DNA of 64,000 nt from Variovorax sp. UMC13 (GCF_014170375.1 NZ_LZZW01000031.1:372001-436000); one strand, 5' to 3'. Positions 41,226 through 50,497 are shown, counted from the stretch's first letter. Notes: generated from the sequence alone by a model not told the origin. Program-made: numbers and translations.

Positions 41226-42314
41226 TCACGGCGCGCGGTCGCGAACATGGACGATCGCTTCGGCACGCGTGTGCAGGCCCAGCTTGTCGAGGATGCTCGA
41301 CAGCTGGTTGCGCACGGTCTTCTCGCTCTTGTGCAGCTGCCGGGCAATGGCCTGGTTGTCCTGGCCCATGGCCACGAGGCGCAACACCTCGCGCTCGGCC
41401 GGTGTCAGCGCGGCATCGCCGATGCCGTGGCCGGTACCGGGCGCGTCGCTGCCCAGGAAGGCACGCAGTTCGGCCAGGAAGACGGGCCAGGCCGGTTCCG
41501 TGTCGAGCAGCACGTGGTTGTCGCTGTCCAGGGGCACGAAGCGCGCCCCCGGGATGAGCGCGGCCAGCCGCAGCCCCTCGTCGAAGGGCACGCGCGCATC
41601 GCCGCGCGCGTGCAGCACCAGCGTGGGCACCCGCAGCTGGCGCGCCAGCGCGGTCACGTCGATGCGGTGGAAGGCCTCGAGCGTGCGCGCGGCGTTCTCG
41701 GGGCTCGCGGTCAGGCGCTCCAGTTCGTTCCACCACTGGTGCTGCGTCGGGGTGCCGCCCGGGATGAACTGGTTGGTGAACACCTGGCGGAAGGCCGCGT
41801 TGTCGCGGCCCCATCCCAGCCGGATCAGGTTGACCAGGGTCTCGGCTTCCAGGCGCTCGGCGTGGTCGGTGGCGCGTTGCAGCGCGCCGCGCGCGTAGGC
41901 GCCGGGCAGCACCAGCTGCGACACCCTGTCGGGATGGCGCACCGTGAAGGCGATCGCCACCGCGCCGCCCTGCGACATGCCGATCAGCGGGAAGCGACGC
42001 AGGCCCAGGCCGTCGACCACGGCCTCCAGGTCGCCGACCCAGGCATCGAGCGAGAAGTCGCTCACGCTGCTGTCGGACAGGCCGCAGCCGCGCTGGTCGT
42101 AGCGGATGTACTGGTGGTCGCGCGAGAGTTCGGCCAGCCACGGTCGCCAGACGGGACTGTGCAGGTCGTGCTCGACATGGCTCAGCCAGTGCGCGCAACG
42201 CACCAATGGCGCGCCGGCGCCGATCGAAGCGATCGCGATGCGGGTGCCGTCGGCCGCGGTGCAGAAGCGCAGGCTCTGGCGCGGCAGCGGGGGTGGACTC
42301 TGTACACCGGGCAT
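41226..42314 (-). CDS. Alpha/beta hydrolase fused to a LuxR-type DNA-binding domain
   Basis: A 362-residue two-domain protein. Residues 20-285 form a hydrolase: YDQRGCGLSD, nucleophile elbow GMSQGG, acid in GDARVPFDEG and His in DSDNHVLLD. Residues 300-362 are a LuxR-type HTH (LTPAEREVLRLVAMGQDNQA, then KSEKTVRNQLSSILDKLGLH). All three catalytic residues look intact, so the enzyme may sense a small ester or lactone and regulate transcription. It is divergent from the diiron gene at 42473. Confidence 0.88.
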   Translation of the reverse strand: MPGVQSPPPLPRQSLRFCTAADGTRIAIASIGAGAPLVRCAHWLSHVEHDLHSPVWRPWLAELSRDHQYIRYDQRGCGLSDSSVSDFSLDAWVGDLEAVVDGLGLRRFPLIGMSQGGAVAIAFTVRHPDRVSQLVLPGAYARGALQRATDHAERLEAETLVNLIRLGWGRDNAAFRQVFTNQFIPGGTPTQHQWWNELERLTASPENAARTLEAFHRIDVTALARQLRVPTLVLHARGDARVPFDEGLRLAALIPGARFVPLDSDNHVLLDTEPAWPVFLAELRAFLGSDAPGTGHGIGDAALTPAEREVLRLVAMGQDNQAIARQLHKSEKTVRNQLSSILDKLGLHTRAEAIVHVRDRAP

Positions 42315-42472
42315 GCCCGATTGTCTCGCTTCTGGGCCATCGGTCCCAGGCCCGGGGCACGGCCGATCGCGTCTGGCCGACGGCGTGGGACGGGCGCCCC
42401 ATGCGCCGCCGCCGGCACCGGTGAATCCTTGGACTCCGTCGATCCGAACGTGCCCAACCGAAAGGAATTGCC

Positions 42473-43435
42473 ATGCACAACCACCCTGCCCCCCTCGAAG
42501 TCTCCCGCTACGCCAAGACCATCGAGGCCTCCAAACGCATCCGCTGGGACATCGACCGCGACGTGATCCGTGGCCGCGGCTTCGACCTGGCGCACACTTT
42601 CCTGCCCGACGGCCTGTCGCTGGCCGACGAACTGAGCTTCCTGAGCCCGGCCGAGCACCGCTTCCTCAGCCAGGTGCAGGGCCGCACCTACGCCAACATG
42701 TTCGGCCTGGTCGAGCGCTTCATCGGCGCGAAGATGCTGGAAGTGAGCCGCGACCACTGGTTCGGCGACCAGACCGCGCTCGAAGCCATCGTGCGCTTCA
42801 CCGACGAGGAGCTCAAGCACCAGGAACTCTTTCGCCGCATCGAGGTGCTCGCGGGCGCCGACATGCCGGCGGGCTACCGCTTCGACGTGTCGCCCAACGA
42901 CGTGGCGGCGTTCGTGCTGGGCAAGTGCACCTGGGCCGTGCTCGCGCTGACCTGCCACATCGAGCTGTTCTCGCAGGCGCACTACCGCGCGAGCATCGAC
43001 GCGGCCCGCGACCTGTCGCCCCTGTTCAAGGATGTGTTTCTCTTCCATTGGCGGGAGGAGTCCCAGCACGCGATCATCGACGAGCTGGAATGGGAGCGCG
43101 AGGACGCCAGGCTGGCGTCCGACGCGCAGCGGGACGCGGCCGTGGACGACCTCATCGCCCTGGTCGGCGGCGTCGACGGCATCCTGCAGGCCCAGGCCCA
43201 GGCCGATGCGGCGTACTTCCTGGCCGCGAGCGGCATGGCCCGGGACGGCGCACGCGCAGCGCAGGTCCACGCCACGCTGCTGAAAGCCTACCGCTGGCAG
43301 TACATCGTTTCCGGCACCCTGGAGCCACGCTTCCAGAAGGTGCTGGGCCGGCTGGTCAGCGACGCACAGATGGCACGCATCCAGGCCGCGCTGGCGCCGC
43401 TGGGCTACGCGGTGCCGGCGTGCGAGACGGCGTGA
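42473..43435 (+). CDS. Diiron ferritin-like protein, AurF-like
   Basis: A 320-residue all-helical protein. Four-helix diiron motifs are visible: VERFIGAKM(LE), EELKHQELFRR (ExxxH), HIELFSQAHY, and HWREESQHAIIDEL (ExxQH). Such glutamate/histidine spacing matches N-oxygenase-like and ferritin-like diiron enzymes, which use O2. The substrate is unknown. AAAGGAA precedes the ATG. The divergent hydrolase-LuxR gene across 158 bases may regulate it. Confidence 0.65.
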   Translation: MHNHPAPLEVSRYAKTIEASKRIRWDIDRDVIRGRGFDLAHTFLPDGLSLADELSFLSPAEHRFLSQVQGRTYANMFGLVERFIGAKMLEVSRDHWFGDQTALEAIVRFTDEELKHQELFRRIEVLAGADMPAGYRFDVSPNDVAAFVLGKCTWAVLALTCHIELFSQAHYRASIDAARDLSPLFKDVFLFHWREESQHAIIDELEWEREDARLASDAQRDAAVDDLIALVGGVDGILQAQAQADAAYFLAASGMARDGARAAQVHATLLKAYRWQYIVSGTLEPRFQKVLGRLVSDAQMARIQAALAPLGYAVPACETA

Positions 43436-43467
43436 GCTTGCCGTCCGCGAACGTCCTGCGGCCCTCG

Positions 43468-44289
43468 TCAGCGCTGGAAGAAGGCCAGCAGGTCGGCATT
43501 GATCACGTCCGCGTTCGTGGCGCACATGCCGTGCGGGTAGCCGGGATAGACCTTGAGCGTGGCGTCCTTGACGAGCCCGGCCGTCAATTCGCTCGAGAGG
43601 GCGATCGGCACGACCTGGTCGTCGTCCCCGTGCATCACCAGCGTGGGCACGTCGATCTTCTTCAGGTCCTCGGTGAAGTCGGTTTCCGAGAAGGCCTTGA
43701 TGCCTTCGTGCTGCGCCTGGATCGAACCCATGATGCCCTGCTGCCACCAGTGCGCGCGGATGCCTTCGGAGACCACCGCGCCCGGGCGGTTGAAGCCATA
43801 GAAGGGCAGCGTGAAGTCGCGGAAGAACTGCGGGCGGTTGGCCGCCACGGCGGCGCGGATGCCATCCAGCACCTCCATGGGCACGCCGTTCGGGTTGGCG
43901 GCCGTGCGCGCCATGTGCGGCGGCACCGCGCTGATCAGCACCGCCTTGGCCACGCGCCGGCTGCCGTGGCGGGCGATGTAGCGCGCCACTTCGCCGCCGC
44001 CGGTGGAGTGCCCAACGTGAATCGCCTGCTCCAGGTCCAGGTGCGCCGTGAGGGCCGCGAGGTCGTCGGCATAGTGGTCCATGTCGTGGCCGGTCGCACC
44101 CTGGCTAGAGCGGCCGTGGCCGCGGCGGTCGTGCGCGACGACGCGGTAGCCCCGGGCCAGGAAGTACAGCATCTGGCCGTCCCAGTCGTCCGCGCTCAGC
44201 GGCCAGCCGTGCGAGAACACGATGGGCTGGCCCGTGCCCCAGTCCTTGTAGAAGATCTGGGTGCCGTCGCCGGTGGTGATGAAGCTCAT
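43468..44289 (-). CDS. Alpha/beta hydrolase, non-haem chloroperoxidase-like
   Basis: A 273-residue enzyme. The fold starts TTGDGTQIFYKDWGTGQPIV, with SHGWPLSADDWD, DRRGHGRSSQ, the nucleophile Ser in GHSTGGG, the Asp in GDDDQVVP and the His in GYPHGMCA. It matches the cofactor-free haloperoxidase/arylesterase group, whose halogenating activity is usually a side activity; the natural role is ester hydrolysis. It starts 52 bases downstream of the MBL gene, last of the same-strand cluster. Confidence 0.88.
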   Translation of the reverse strand: MSFITTGDGTQIFYKDWGTGQPIVFSHGWPLSADDWDGQMLYFLARGYRVVAHDRRGHGRSSQGATGHDMDHYADDLAALTAHLDLEQAIHVGHSTGGGEVARYIARHGSRRVAKAVLISAVPPHMARTAANPNGVPMEVLDGIRAAVAANRPQFFRDFTLPFYGFNRPGAVVSEGIRAHWWQQGIMGSIQAQHEGIKAFSETDFTEDLKKIDVPTLVMHGDDDQVVPIALSSELTAGLVKDATLKVYPGYPHGMCATNADVINADLLAFFQR

Positions 44290-44341
44290 GGGTGCCTTTC
44301 AGTGGAGGGTGGTGGCAAGCGCGGATCGGTCGGAGGCCCTG

Positions 44342-45340
44342 TCAGTTCTTCGACAGATCCCGGTAGGCGGCCGGCACGTTCAGCGACGGGTGAACCCAGT
44401 CGAACAGCACATAGCCGCGGTACTCGGGCATCTGCACCTGCGCGACCGTCTGTTCCAGCGTGAGCTTCCGGTCGATGGCCGATTGCACCTGCTTCTGCAC
44501 TTCGGCCAGGTAGTCGATGTGCCACAGAAGCGCTTCACGACCGATCGGAATGCCGTGGCCGGGCACGACCTTCGCGTCGGCCGGCAGGAATTCGTAGACC
44601 TTGCGCAGGGTGGCCAGTGTTTCGACCAGGTGGCCGTCCAGCAGCCACGGCAGCGCCGGCTTGCTCGCGATGACGGGATTGCCGGTCCACATCGTCTTGG
44701 ACTGCGGCTCCCACACGAACAGGTCGCCACCCGTCTGCGCGAATCCGAAGTCGATGATCTCGACCCTCTTGCCCCCCAGGTCGATGCCCAACCTCCCGCC
44801 CGGCGGCACCAGCAGGTCGCCGGTGCGGGCGCTGATCTGCTCGATGCCACGTCCCGCGCCGAAGTTCTTGATCATGAACGCCTTGTCGTCGGCGAGGTGC
44901 GCGTCGACGTAGTCGCGGGTGTTCGCGCTCTGGATGACGCGCGTGGCGGCGGGAAGGTACATGTTCCCGTAGGAGTGGTCGCCATGCGCGCTGGTGTTGA
45001 CCGCATACAGCAGCGGCAGCGGGGTGCTCTTGCGCGCGAGGGCCAGCACCTGGGCGTTCAGGCGCTTGTTGAGCATGGTGTCGACCAGCAGCGCACCGCG
45101 CGTGCCGACGATCAGCCCGCTGCTGGTCGCGGCCGCGCCACCCCGGGCGTTGAGGGCCCGGGCGTCGTGCGGGTAGTACGCGACGACACCCGGCGCCAGC
45201 TTCTCGCTGACCATGGCGACCTTGTTGCCGTCCCACACCGGCTCGGCGGCGAAAGCGCCGGCGGTGGACAGCAGGAGGGCCGCGCAAAGGCACAGGCGAT
45301 GGATCTTCAGAAGGGCTCCGCGGCCATCGATGGCGGTCAT
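44342..45340 (-). CDS. Secreted metallo-beta-lactamase-fold hydrolase, Ser at first His
   Basis: A 332-residue MBL-fold protein with a signal segment (LCLCAALLLSTAGAFA). The metal motif reads NTSAHGDHSYGN: where HxHxDH is expected the first position is Ser, so one zinc ligand is changed. A downstream VVPGHGIPI offers the later His. The fold matches quinohaemoprotein- and lactonase-related MBL proteins. Its ATG at 45340 overlaps the stop of the upstream hydrolase by four bases. The activity may be altered or need only one metal. Confidence 0.78.
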   Translation of the reverse strand: MTAIDGRGALLKIHRLCLCAALLLSTAGAFAAEPVWDGNKVAMVSEKLAPGVVAYYPHDARALNARGGAAATSSGLIVGTRGALLVDTMLNKRLNAQVLALARKSTPLPLLYAVNTSAHGDHSYGNMYLPAATRVIQSANTRDYVDAHLADDKAFMIKNFGAGRGIEQISARTGDLLVPPGGRLGIDLGGKRVEIIDFGFAQTGGDLFVWEPQSKTMWTGNPVIASKPALPWLLDGHLVETLATLRKVYEFLPADAKVVPGHGIPIGREALLWHIDYLAEVQKQVQSAIDRKLTLEQTVAQVQMPEYRGYVLFDWVHPSLNVPAAYRDLSKN

Positions 45341-46266
45341 TTCGCGAGGAAGTCCTGGATGGCCTGCACGGTTGCCACGGGCTGCTCCTCCATCAGCCAG
45401 TGCCCGGCATCGGGCACCACCAGTTCGGTCACGTTCTGCGCGGCGTTGCGCATGACCACGGCCTCGTTGGCACCGAAGGACTTGGCGCCGCCGATGGCGA
45501 GAACCGGCATCGTGAGCTTGGTCGCGATCGACTTCAGGTTGTCTTCCGCGTCCTGCGGGATCGCCAGGAACTGGGCGAAGGCCGCACGCATGGCGCCGGG
45601 TTGCGCATACAGCTTGGCGTAGTGCCTGCGCGTGCCCTCGTCGATCTTCGACGGCGTGCCGGCGAACTCGTTCCAGAAGCGGTCCAGGTAGATGCGCTCC
45701 CGGCCCTTGACCAGCCGCAGCGCATCGGGGCCGCCGAACGAGAAATGCCACAGCTGCGGTGAACGCACGATCTGCTCCCACGGCGGCACGCCCGGCACCG
45801 GCGCATCCATCACCACCAGGCAGGTGGTCTGCGCCGGGTAGCGCGCGGCGTATGCGTAGGCGACCATGGTGCCGATGTCATGCCCCACGATGTCTGCGCG
45901 ATCGATGCCGAGCGTGTCCAGCACCGCCCGGATGTCGGCCGCCTGCGTGCGCTTGTCGTAGCCGCCCTCCGGTTTCGACGACAGCCCCATGCCGCGCAGG
46001 TCGGGCACGACCACGGTGTGCGTGGCGACCAGAGCGCGGGCCAGCGGCGACCACATGTCGCCGGTGTCGCCGAAGCCGTGGATCAGCACCACGGCCGGCC
46101 CCGCGCCGCCGACGCGCACGTGCAGCACGGCCCCTTCGCTGGCGATGCGCTGGACGCGGAACGAGGACGGGTACGGATGGACCTGTGCCTGCGCCTGGAA
46201 GGCCTGGCCTGCCGACAGGGCCGTGAAGCTGGCGATGACCAGCAGGCGGGAAAAAAATCTGTTCAC
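45337..46266 (-). CDS. Secreted alpha/beta hydrolase, epoxide-hydrolase-like
   Basis: A 309-residue enzyme with a signal peptide (LLVIASFTALSAGQAFQAQA). VLIHGFGDTGDMW gives the oxyanion HGF, DLRGMGLSS follows, and the nucleophile is Asp in GHDIGTM, the epoxide hydrolase/haloalkane dehalogenase type. The His lies in DAGHWLMEEQP. GTG 46266 follows an AAAGGAA site; the upstream ATG would add a non-signal leader. It lies 26 bases downstream of the oxygenase gene. Confidence 0.87.
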   Translation of the reverse strand: MNRFFSRLLVIASFTALSAGQAFQAQAQVHPYPSSFRVQRIASEGAVLHVRVGGAGPAVVLIHGFGDTGDMWSPLARALVATHTVVVPDLRGMGLSSKPEGGYDKRTQAADIRAVLDTLGIDRADIVGHDIGTMVAYAYAARYPAQTTCLVVMDAPVPGVPPWEQIVRSPQLWHFSFGGPDALRLVKGRERIYLDRFWNEFAGTPSKIDEGTRRHYAKLYAQPGAMRAAFAQFLAIPQDAEDNLKSIATKLTMPVLAIGGAKSFGANEAVVMRNAAQNVTELVVPDAGHWLMEEQPVATVQAIQDFLAK

Positions 46267-46292
46267 TGTGCGTTCCTTTTTTTCGGGTGGAC

Positions 46293-47306
46293 TCATCGGG
46301 CGTCGGGCATCCGGGAGGTGTTCCAGGACGTTCGATCGCGACTGAAACCGCTGGCCACGAACGTCCCGGCCTGCACCGCTTCGAATGCCAGCGGCGCCTC
46401 CGGGTCGGCGCGCGGCAGTTCGGCCGGGTCCACCACCGTGTGGAACGCCGGATGGTGGAACTGCGGGATGGCGTAGCGCGCCTGGCCGCCGGCGTTCACC
46501 ACGCGGTGCATGGCGGAACGAAAGCGCCCGTTCGTCCAGCGCGTGAGCAGGTCGCCGACGTTGACGATGATGGCGTCGTCGCGCGGTGGCGCGTCGATCC
46601 ACTCGCCGCCATCGAAGGCCACGTGCAGCCCGCCCCTGTCGTCGTTGAGCAGCAGGGTGATCAGGCCGCGGTCGGTGTGTGCGCTGGCGCCGATGCCTTC
46701 TTCGAGGTCGGCGGCCTGCGGCGGATAGTGGACCAGGCGCAGGTTGGTCGTCGGCTTCACGCAGCGCCCGACGAAGAAGTTCTCGTCGGCCCCGAGCGAC
46801 AGGGCCATGCCCCGCAGCACCTGGTGCCCGCAGTTCAGCATGGCGAAGTACAGCGCTTCGACACGGTCGCGAAAGCCCGCGAGTTCCGGCCAGCTGTTGG
46901 GCGAATGAAAAGGCAGCTTCGCCAGCTGGTCGACGTCGTCCGCCGGCAGCGGGAAGCCCATGTCGAAGGATTCCTTCCGGTCGGGCTTGCCGCCGGGGCG
47001 CACGGTGTCGAACATCGGCTGATAGCCGCGGTTCTGCCTCGGCTCGCGCGGCCGGCAGGCCATGCGCTGCGCCAGCGGCAGCGCGAAGAATTCCCGCGCG
47101 GCGGCAAAGCCGGACGCCATCGCCTCGCGGGCGATGCCATGGTTCGACAGGTAGAAGAAGCCGTAGGTCCCGCTGGCGGCGGCGATGGCCTCGGCCACCC
47201 GCAGGCGCTGCGCGCGGTCCCCGAAGCGCAGCCCGTGCATGTCCACCAGGGGCAGGCGATGCGCGGACATCCCGCGCGCGGCGTGCCCGACACCGGGGGC
47301 GTTCAT
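46293..47306 (-). CDS. 2-oxoglutarate/Fe(II) oxygenase, isopenicillin N synthase-like
   Basis: A 337-residue non-haem oxygenase. The N-terminal DIOX_N domain (PLVDMHGLRFGDRAQRLRVA, then FFYLSNHGI) is followed by the jelly roll with iron ligands HTD (GASAHTDRGLITLLLNDD) and His in SAMHRVVNAG. The 2OG anchor, normally RxS, reads RYA, so cosubstrate use may differ. Relatives hydroxylate or desaturate small molecules, including ethylene-forming and gibberellin enzymes. It overlaps the binding-protein gene by four bases. Confidence 0.85.
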   Translation of the reverse strand: MNAPGVGHAARGMSAHRLPLVDMHGLRFGDRAQRLRVAEAIAAASGTYGFFYLSNHGIAREAMASGFAAAREFFALPLAQRMACRPREPRQNRGYQPMFDTVRPGGKPDRKESFDMGFPLPADDVDQLAKLPFHSPNSWPELAGFRDRVEALYFAMLNCGHQVLRGMALSLGADENFFVGRCVKPTTNLRLVHYPPQAADLEEGIGASAHTDRGLITLLLNDDRGGLHVAFDGGEWIDAPPRDDAIIVNVGDLLTRWTNGRFRSAMHRVVNAGGQARYAIPQFHHPAFHTVVDPAELPRADPEAPLAFEAVQAGTFVASGFSRDRTSWNTSRMPDAR

Positions 47307-48343
47307 GCGAACACCATGCGCTGGGCCCGGGTCGGCAGGAAGCGGGTGTCCACCAGGCTCGCGGCCTCGGGCACACGCTTGAAGGCGAGCGCCAGCGCCA
47401 GCGCATCGATGCCGGCCTGATAGCGCGCCACGTCGATGCCACCCAGGCCGTCGCGGCGCACGGTCGGCGTGGCGATCTCGCCATCCAGGGCCACGTCGAG
47501 CCGCATCGTCTCGGTCTTCACGTCGGTCAAGGGCTCGAAGGCCTTGAGCAGGGCCACGGCGCCCGGCCGGTCGGCGGCGGCGTCCTTCACGGCTCGGGCC
47601 ACCGCCCGCAGGAATGCCGCCACCGCCTGCGGCTGCTCGCGGAGGAAGGCGCTGCCGGCGAGCACGGCGTTGCCGGGCAGCGAGACGCCGTGGTCCGCAT
47701 ACTTCATCACGTCGATCTGGTCGGGTGCCACCCCCAGCTTCTGCAGCGACACCCACCCCGAAGCCATGTAGCCGGTGATGACCTCGACCTGGCCACGCGC
47801 GAGCATGGTCTCGCGGATGGCCGGCTCGACCGACGTCCAGCGCACATCCGTTGCCGGATCCAGTCCATTGGCGGCGGCGAACAGCGGGAAGATCCGGCGT
47901 GCGCCGTCGTTGACGGGCGCCGCCAGCTGGCGGCCACGCAGGTCGGCCGGCGAACGGATGCCTGTCTTGCGAAGCGAGAACACCGCGGCCGGCGTGCTTT
48001 CGTACATCAGCATCACGGCCTTGGCAGGCACCTGGGCGTTGTTGGCCGCGAATTCGGCCAGCGAGCTCATGTCGCCCGTGCCCATGTCGACATTGCCGGT
48101 GGCCAGGCGCGTGACGGTGGCGGCGGCACCGACGTTGAGGACCACATCCAGTCCCTCCTGCGCGAAGTAGCCCTTCTTCAGCGCGACCACGTAGGGGATG
48201 GTGCCGGCTTCGAAGCGCCAGTCGCACTGGTAGCGCACCCTGAGGGGCACCGCCTGCGCGAACGCGGGCAGCGCCAGCACCGAGGCGAGGCCACCGACCG
48301 CAAATGCGCGACGGTGGATCCTGACGGTCGGGCAGTGGCGCAT
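47303..48343 (-). CDS. NMT1-type ABC substrate-binding protein
   Basis: A 346-residue periplasmic protein with a Tat/Sec-like leader (IHRRAFAVGGLASVLALPAF). VRYQCDWRFEAGTIPYVVAL and KKGYFAQEGLDVVLNVGAAA match the SsuA/TauA/NMT1-like family that binds nitrate-, sulfonate- or pyrimidine-type ligands. No permease or ATPase gene is nearby, so it either docks to a distant importer or acts as a sensor. It overlaps the oxygenase start by four bases, which links ligand and enzyme. Confidence 0.83.
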   Translation of the reverse strand: MRHCPTVRIHRRAFAVGGLASVLALPAFAQAVPLRVRYQCDWRFEAGTIPYVVALKKGYFAQEGLDVVLNVGAAATVTRLATGNVDMGTGDMSSLAEFAANNAQVPAKAVMLMYESTPAAVFSLRKTGIRSPADLRGRQLAAPVNDGARRIFPLFAAANGLDPATDVRWTSVEPAIRETMLARGQVEVITGYMASGWVSLQKLGVAPDQIDVMKYADHGVSLPGNAVLAGSAFLREQPQAVAAFLRAVARAVKDAAADRPGAVALLKAFEPLTDVKTETMRLDVALDGEIATPTVRRDGLGGIDVARYQAGIDALALALAFKRVPEAASLVDTRFLPTRAQRMVFA

Positions 48344-48475
48344 GGGCGTTCCGGTGGGGTCGACGCAGGAGAGCCCTGCCAGCCGCGAATCTAAGCGCTT
48401 GCGCAGGTCTTCACAAGAACCGTGTTTCGATCCGACCGTTGCCTTGAAGTCAACGCAGCGCGGCGGCCGGCGCCA

Positions 48476-49387
48476 TCAGGTCTGGCCGGTGTAGGCATCG
48501 AAGCGCGATTCCAGCAACTGCAGGAGCAGCGCGACCGACGGCGACAGGCTGCGGTCCGCGCGCACCAGCAGTTCGAGATTCATCCGGCTCAGGCTCCGGT
48601 CGCTGAACGGGATGTGCACCAGCGTGCCCGCACCGATCTCGTCGAGCACGGTCGCACGCGTCATCACCGCGACGCCGGCACCGGATTGCACGAGCCGGAT
48701 CATGGTGGCCATGGAGTTGGTCTCGACCAGCGGCTGCAGCCGCATCACGGCGCCGCGCAGCAGGCTCTCGAGCATGCGGCGCTGTTCCATTTCCGGCGTA
48801 GGCACGATCAGCGGCTGGCTCATGCACTCGGGCAACGTGATGCTGCGCCGCCTTGCCCAGTCGTGCCCCGCCGGCACGACGATGCCCAGCGTCACGGGCA
48901 CGCTGCGCACGCGCCGCACGGGGGCCGTCGCCGGTGGCGCCCAGCACATCCCGATGTCGAGTTCGCCGTTGGCGATGCTGTCCACCATGTCAGGCGAATT
49001 GGCCAGCCGCACCGTGAAGCTGAGGCCGGGGTGCTCGCGTGCGACGTCGGCGATCAGGTCGGGAACCAGCCGGTTGCTCATGTACTGCAGGATGCCCATG
49101 CGAACCTTGCCGCGCCGCATGACCTTCAACGAGTCCACCTGGGTGAGTGCACCGTCGAAGTCGCGTTGCATGCGTCGAACGTTGGCCAGCATCACTTCGC
49201 CGGCGGCCGTCAGCCGCACGCCGCGCGGCAGCCGCTCGAACAGCGGCATGCCGAGCAGGGCCTCGAACTTGGCGATTTGCCGCGTGACGGCGCTGGGCGC
49301 GATGTGCAGCCGCTCCGCCGCCCGGCGGATCGACTTCTGGTCGGCGACTTCCTCGAAATAGCGGACAAGGGGAGAGAAGGCGCTCAT
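48476..49387 (-). CDS. LysR-family regulator of the hydrolase/oxygenase cluster
   Basis: 303 residues. The HTH is at residues 1-60 (LVRYFEEVADQKSIRRAAER, then APSAVTRQIAKFEALLGMPL) and the effector domain starts GKVRMGILQYMSNRLVP. It is upstream of the SBP-oxygenase-hydrolase run in the same direction (132-base gap) and divergent from the dehydrogenase at 49625. Either may be its target. Confidence 0.88.
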   Translation of the reverse strand: MSAFSPLVRYFEEVADQKSIRRAAERLHIAPSAVTRQIAKFEALLGMPLFERLPRGVRLTAAGEVMLANVRRMQRDFDGALTQVDSLKVMRRGKVRMGILQYMSNRLVPDLIADVAREHPGLSFTVRLANSPDMVDSIANGELDIGMCWAPPATAPVRRVRSVPVTLGIVVPAGHDWARRRSITLPECMSQPLIVPTPEMEQRRMLESLLRGAVMRLQPLVETNSMATMIRLVQSGAGVAVMTRATVLDEIGAGTLVHIPFSDRSLSRMNLELLVRADRSLSPSVALLLQLLESRFDAYTGQT

Positions 49388-49624
49388 GCCGCGATGGTAT
49401 TCCCGTCTCCATCGACGGAAGGCGCATTGCACCGAGCGGGCGTCCGCCTCGGGTTGCCTGCCTGGCGGAAGCAGGCCCTTGGCCTCACCCCGCAAAAAAC
49501 GGAAAACACTTCTCCATTTTTGATGCCCTGGCCATGAGCGCCTGACACCCCTTGCTGCGTACCATTTGCCCGTCGTCCCGTGCGCGGACGCACGCCAGAT
49601 CCACGCAGAACAAAAGGAGTCAAG

Positions 49625-50497
49625 ATGAACATCGCCCTGATCGGCGCCGGCAAGATGGGCCTGCCCATGGCCCGCCACCTCGCGGCCGCGGGCCATGCCG
49701 TGGCGGTCTACGACCGCAGCGATGCGGCCCAGGCCGGCGCACGAGCCGCGGGCCTGACGCTCGCGGATTCGCTGCCGGCCGCGGTGGCCGGCGCGGAGGT
49801 CGTGATCTCCTCGCTGCCGCACGACGCCGCCCTGCTCGCGGTCGCGGCCGAGGTCGCGCAGCATGCGGCGCCGGGCACGGTCTACGTCGACACCAGCACC
49901 GTCTCGCTGCAGGCCAGCGCCACCGCCGCCGCGGCCTGCGCCGCCCGGGGCATCGCGCATGTGCGGGCCACGGTCTCGGGCAACAACAAGATGGCCGAGC
50001 TGGCGCAGCTCACGGTGATGGCTTCGGGGCCGGCCGAGGCCTATGCGCGCGTCCAGCCGCTGCTGCAGGCCTTCGGCCCCACGCAGTTCTATGTCGGCGG
50101 CGAGGACCAGGCGCGGCTCATGAAGCTGATCGTCAACCTGATGATCGCGGCCACCAGCGGCATGCTGGCCGAGGCCCTGGCCCTGGGCCAGAAAGGCGGG
50201 CTCGACTGGCGCCAGATGTGGGACGTGATCGGTGCCAGCGCGGTGGGCTCGCCCATCGTCAAGGCCAAGGCGGTGCAGCTGCGCGAGCGCGACTACACGC
50301 CCACCTTCACCGTCGACCAGATGCAGAAGGACGTGGGCCTGATCCTCGAGGCCGGCGCCCAGTTCCATGTGCCGCTGGCGCTCACCGCCGGCGTGGGCCA
50401 GATGCTGCACGCGGCGGCCGCGCAGGGCGATGCCGAACTCGACTACGCGGCCGTGATCCGCGCCGCGGCGCGCGGCGCGGGCGTGCCTACCGTCTAG
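49625..50497 (+). CDS. NAD(P)-dependent beta-hydroxyacid dehydrogenase
   Basis: A 290-residue member of the 3-hydroxyisobutyrate dehydrogenase family. IALIGAGKMGLPMARHLAAA is the dinucleotide fold, VDTSTVS the family Ser/Thr loop, RATVSGNNKMAELAQLTVM the substrate loop where the usual GG pair is SG, and LMKLIVNLMIA holds the catalytic Lys. AGGAG lies six bases before the ATG. It is divergent from one LysR gene and convergent with another (11-base overlap). Substrate unknown; it may serve the catabolic island. Confidence 0.9.
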   Translation: MNIALIGAGKMGLPMARHLAAAGHAVAVYDRSDAAQAGARAAGLTLADSLPAAVAGAEVVISSLPHDAALLAVAAEVAQHAAPGTVYVDTSTVSLQASATAAAACAARGIAHVRATVSGNNKMAELAQLTVMASGPAEAYARVQPLLQAFGPTQFYVGGEDQARLMKLIVNLMIAATSGMLAEALALGQKGGLDWRQMWDVIGASAVGSPIVKAKAVQLRERDYTPTFTVDQMQKDVGLILEAGAQFHVPLALTAGVGQMLHAAAAQGDAELDYAAVIRAAARGAGVPTV

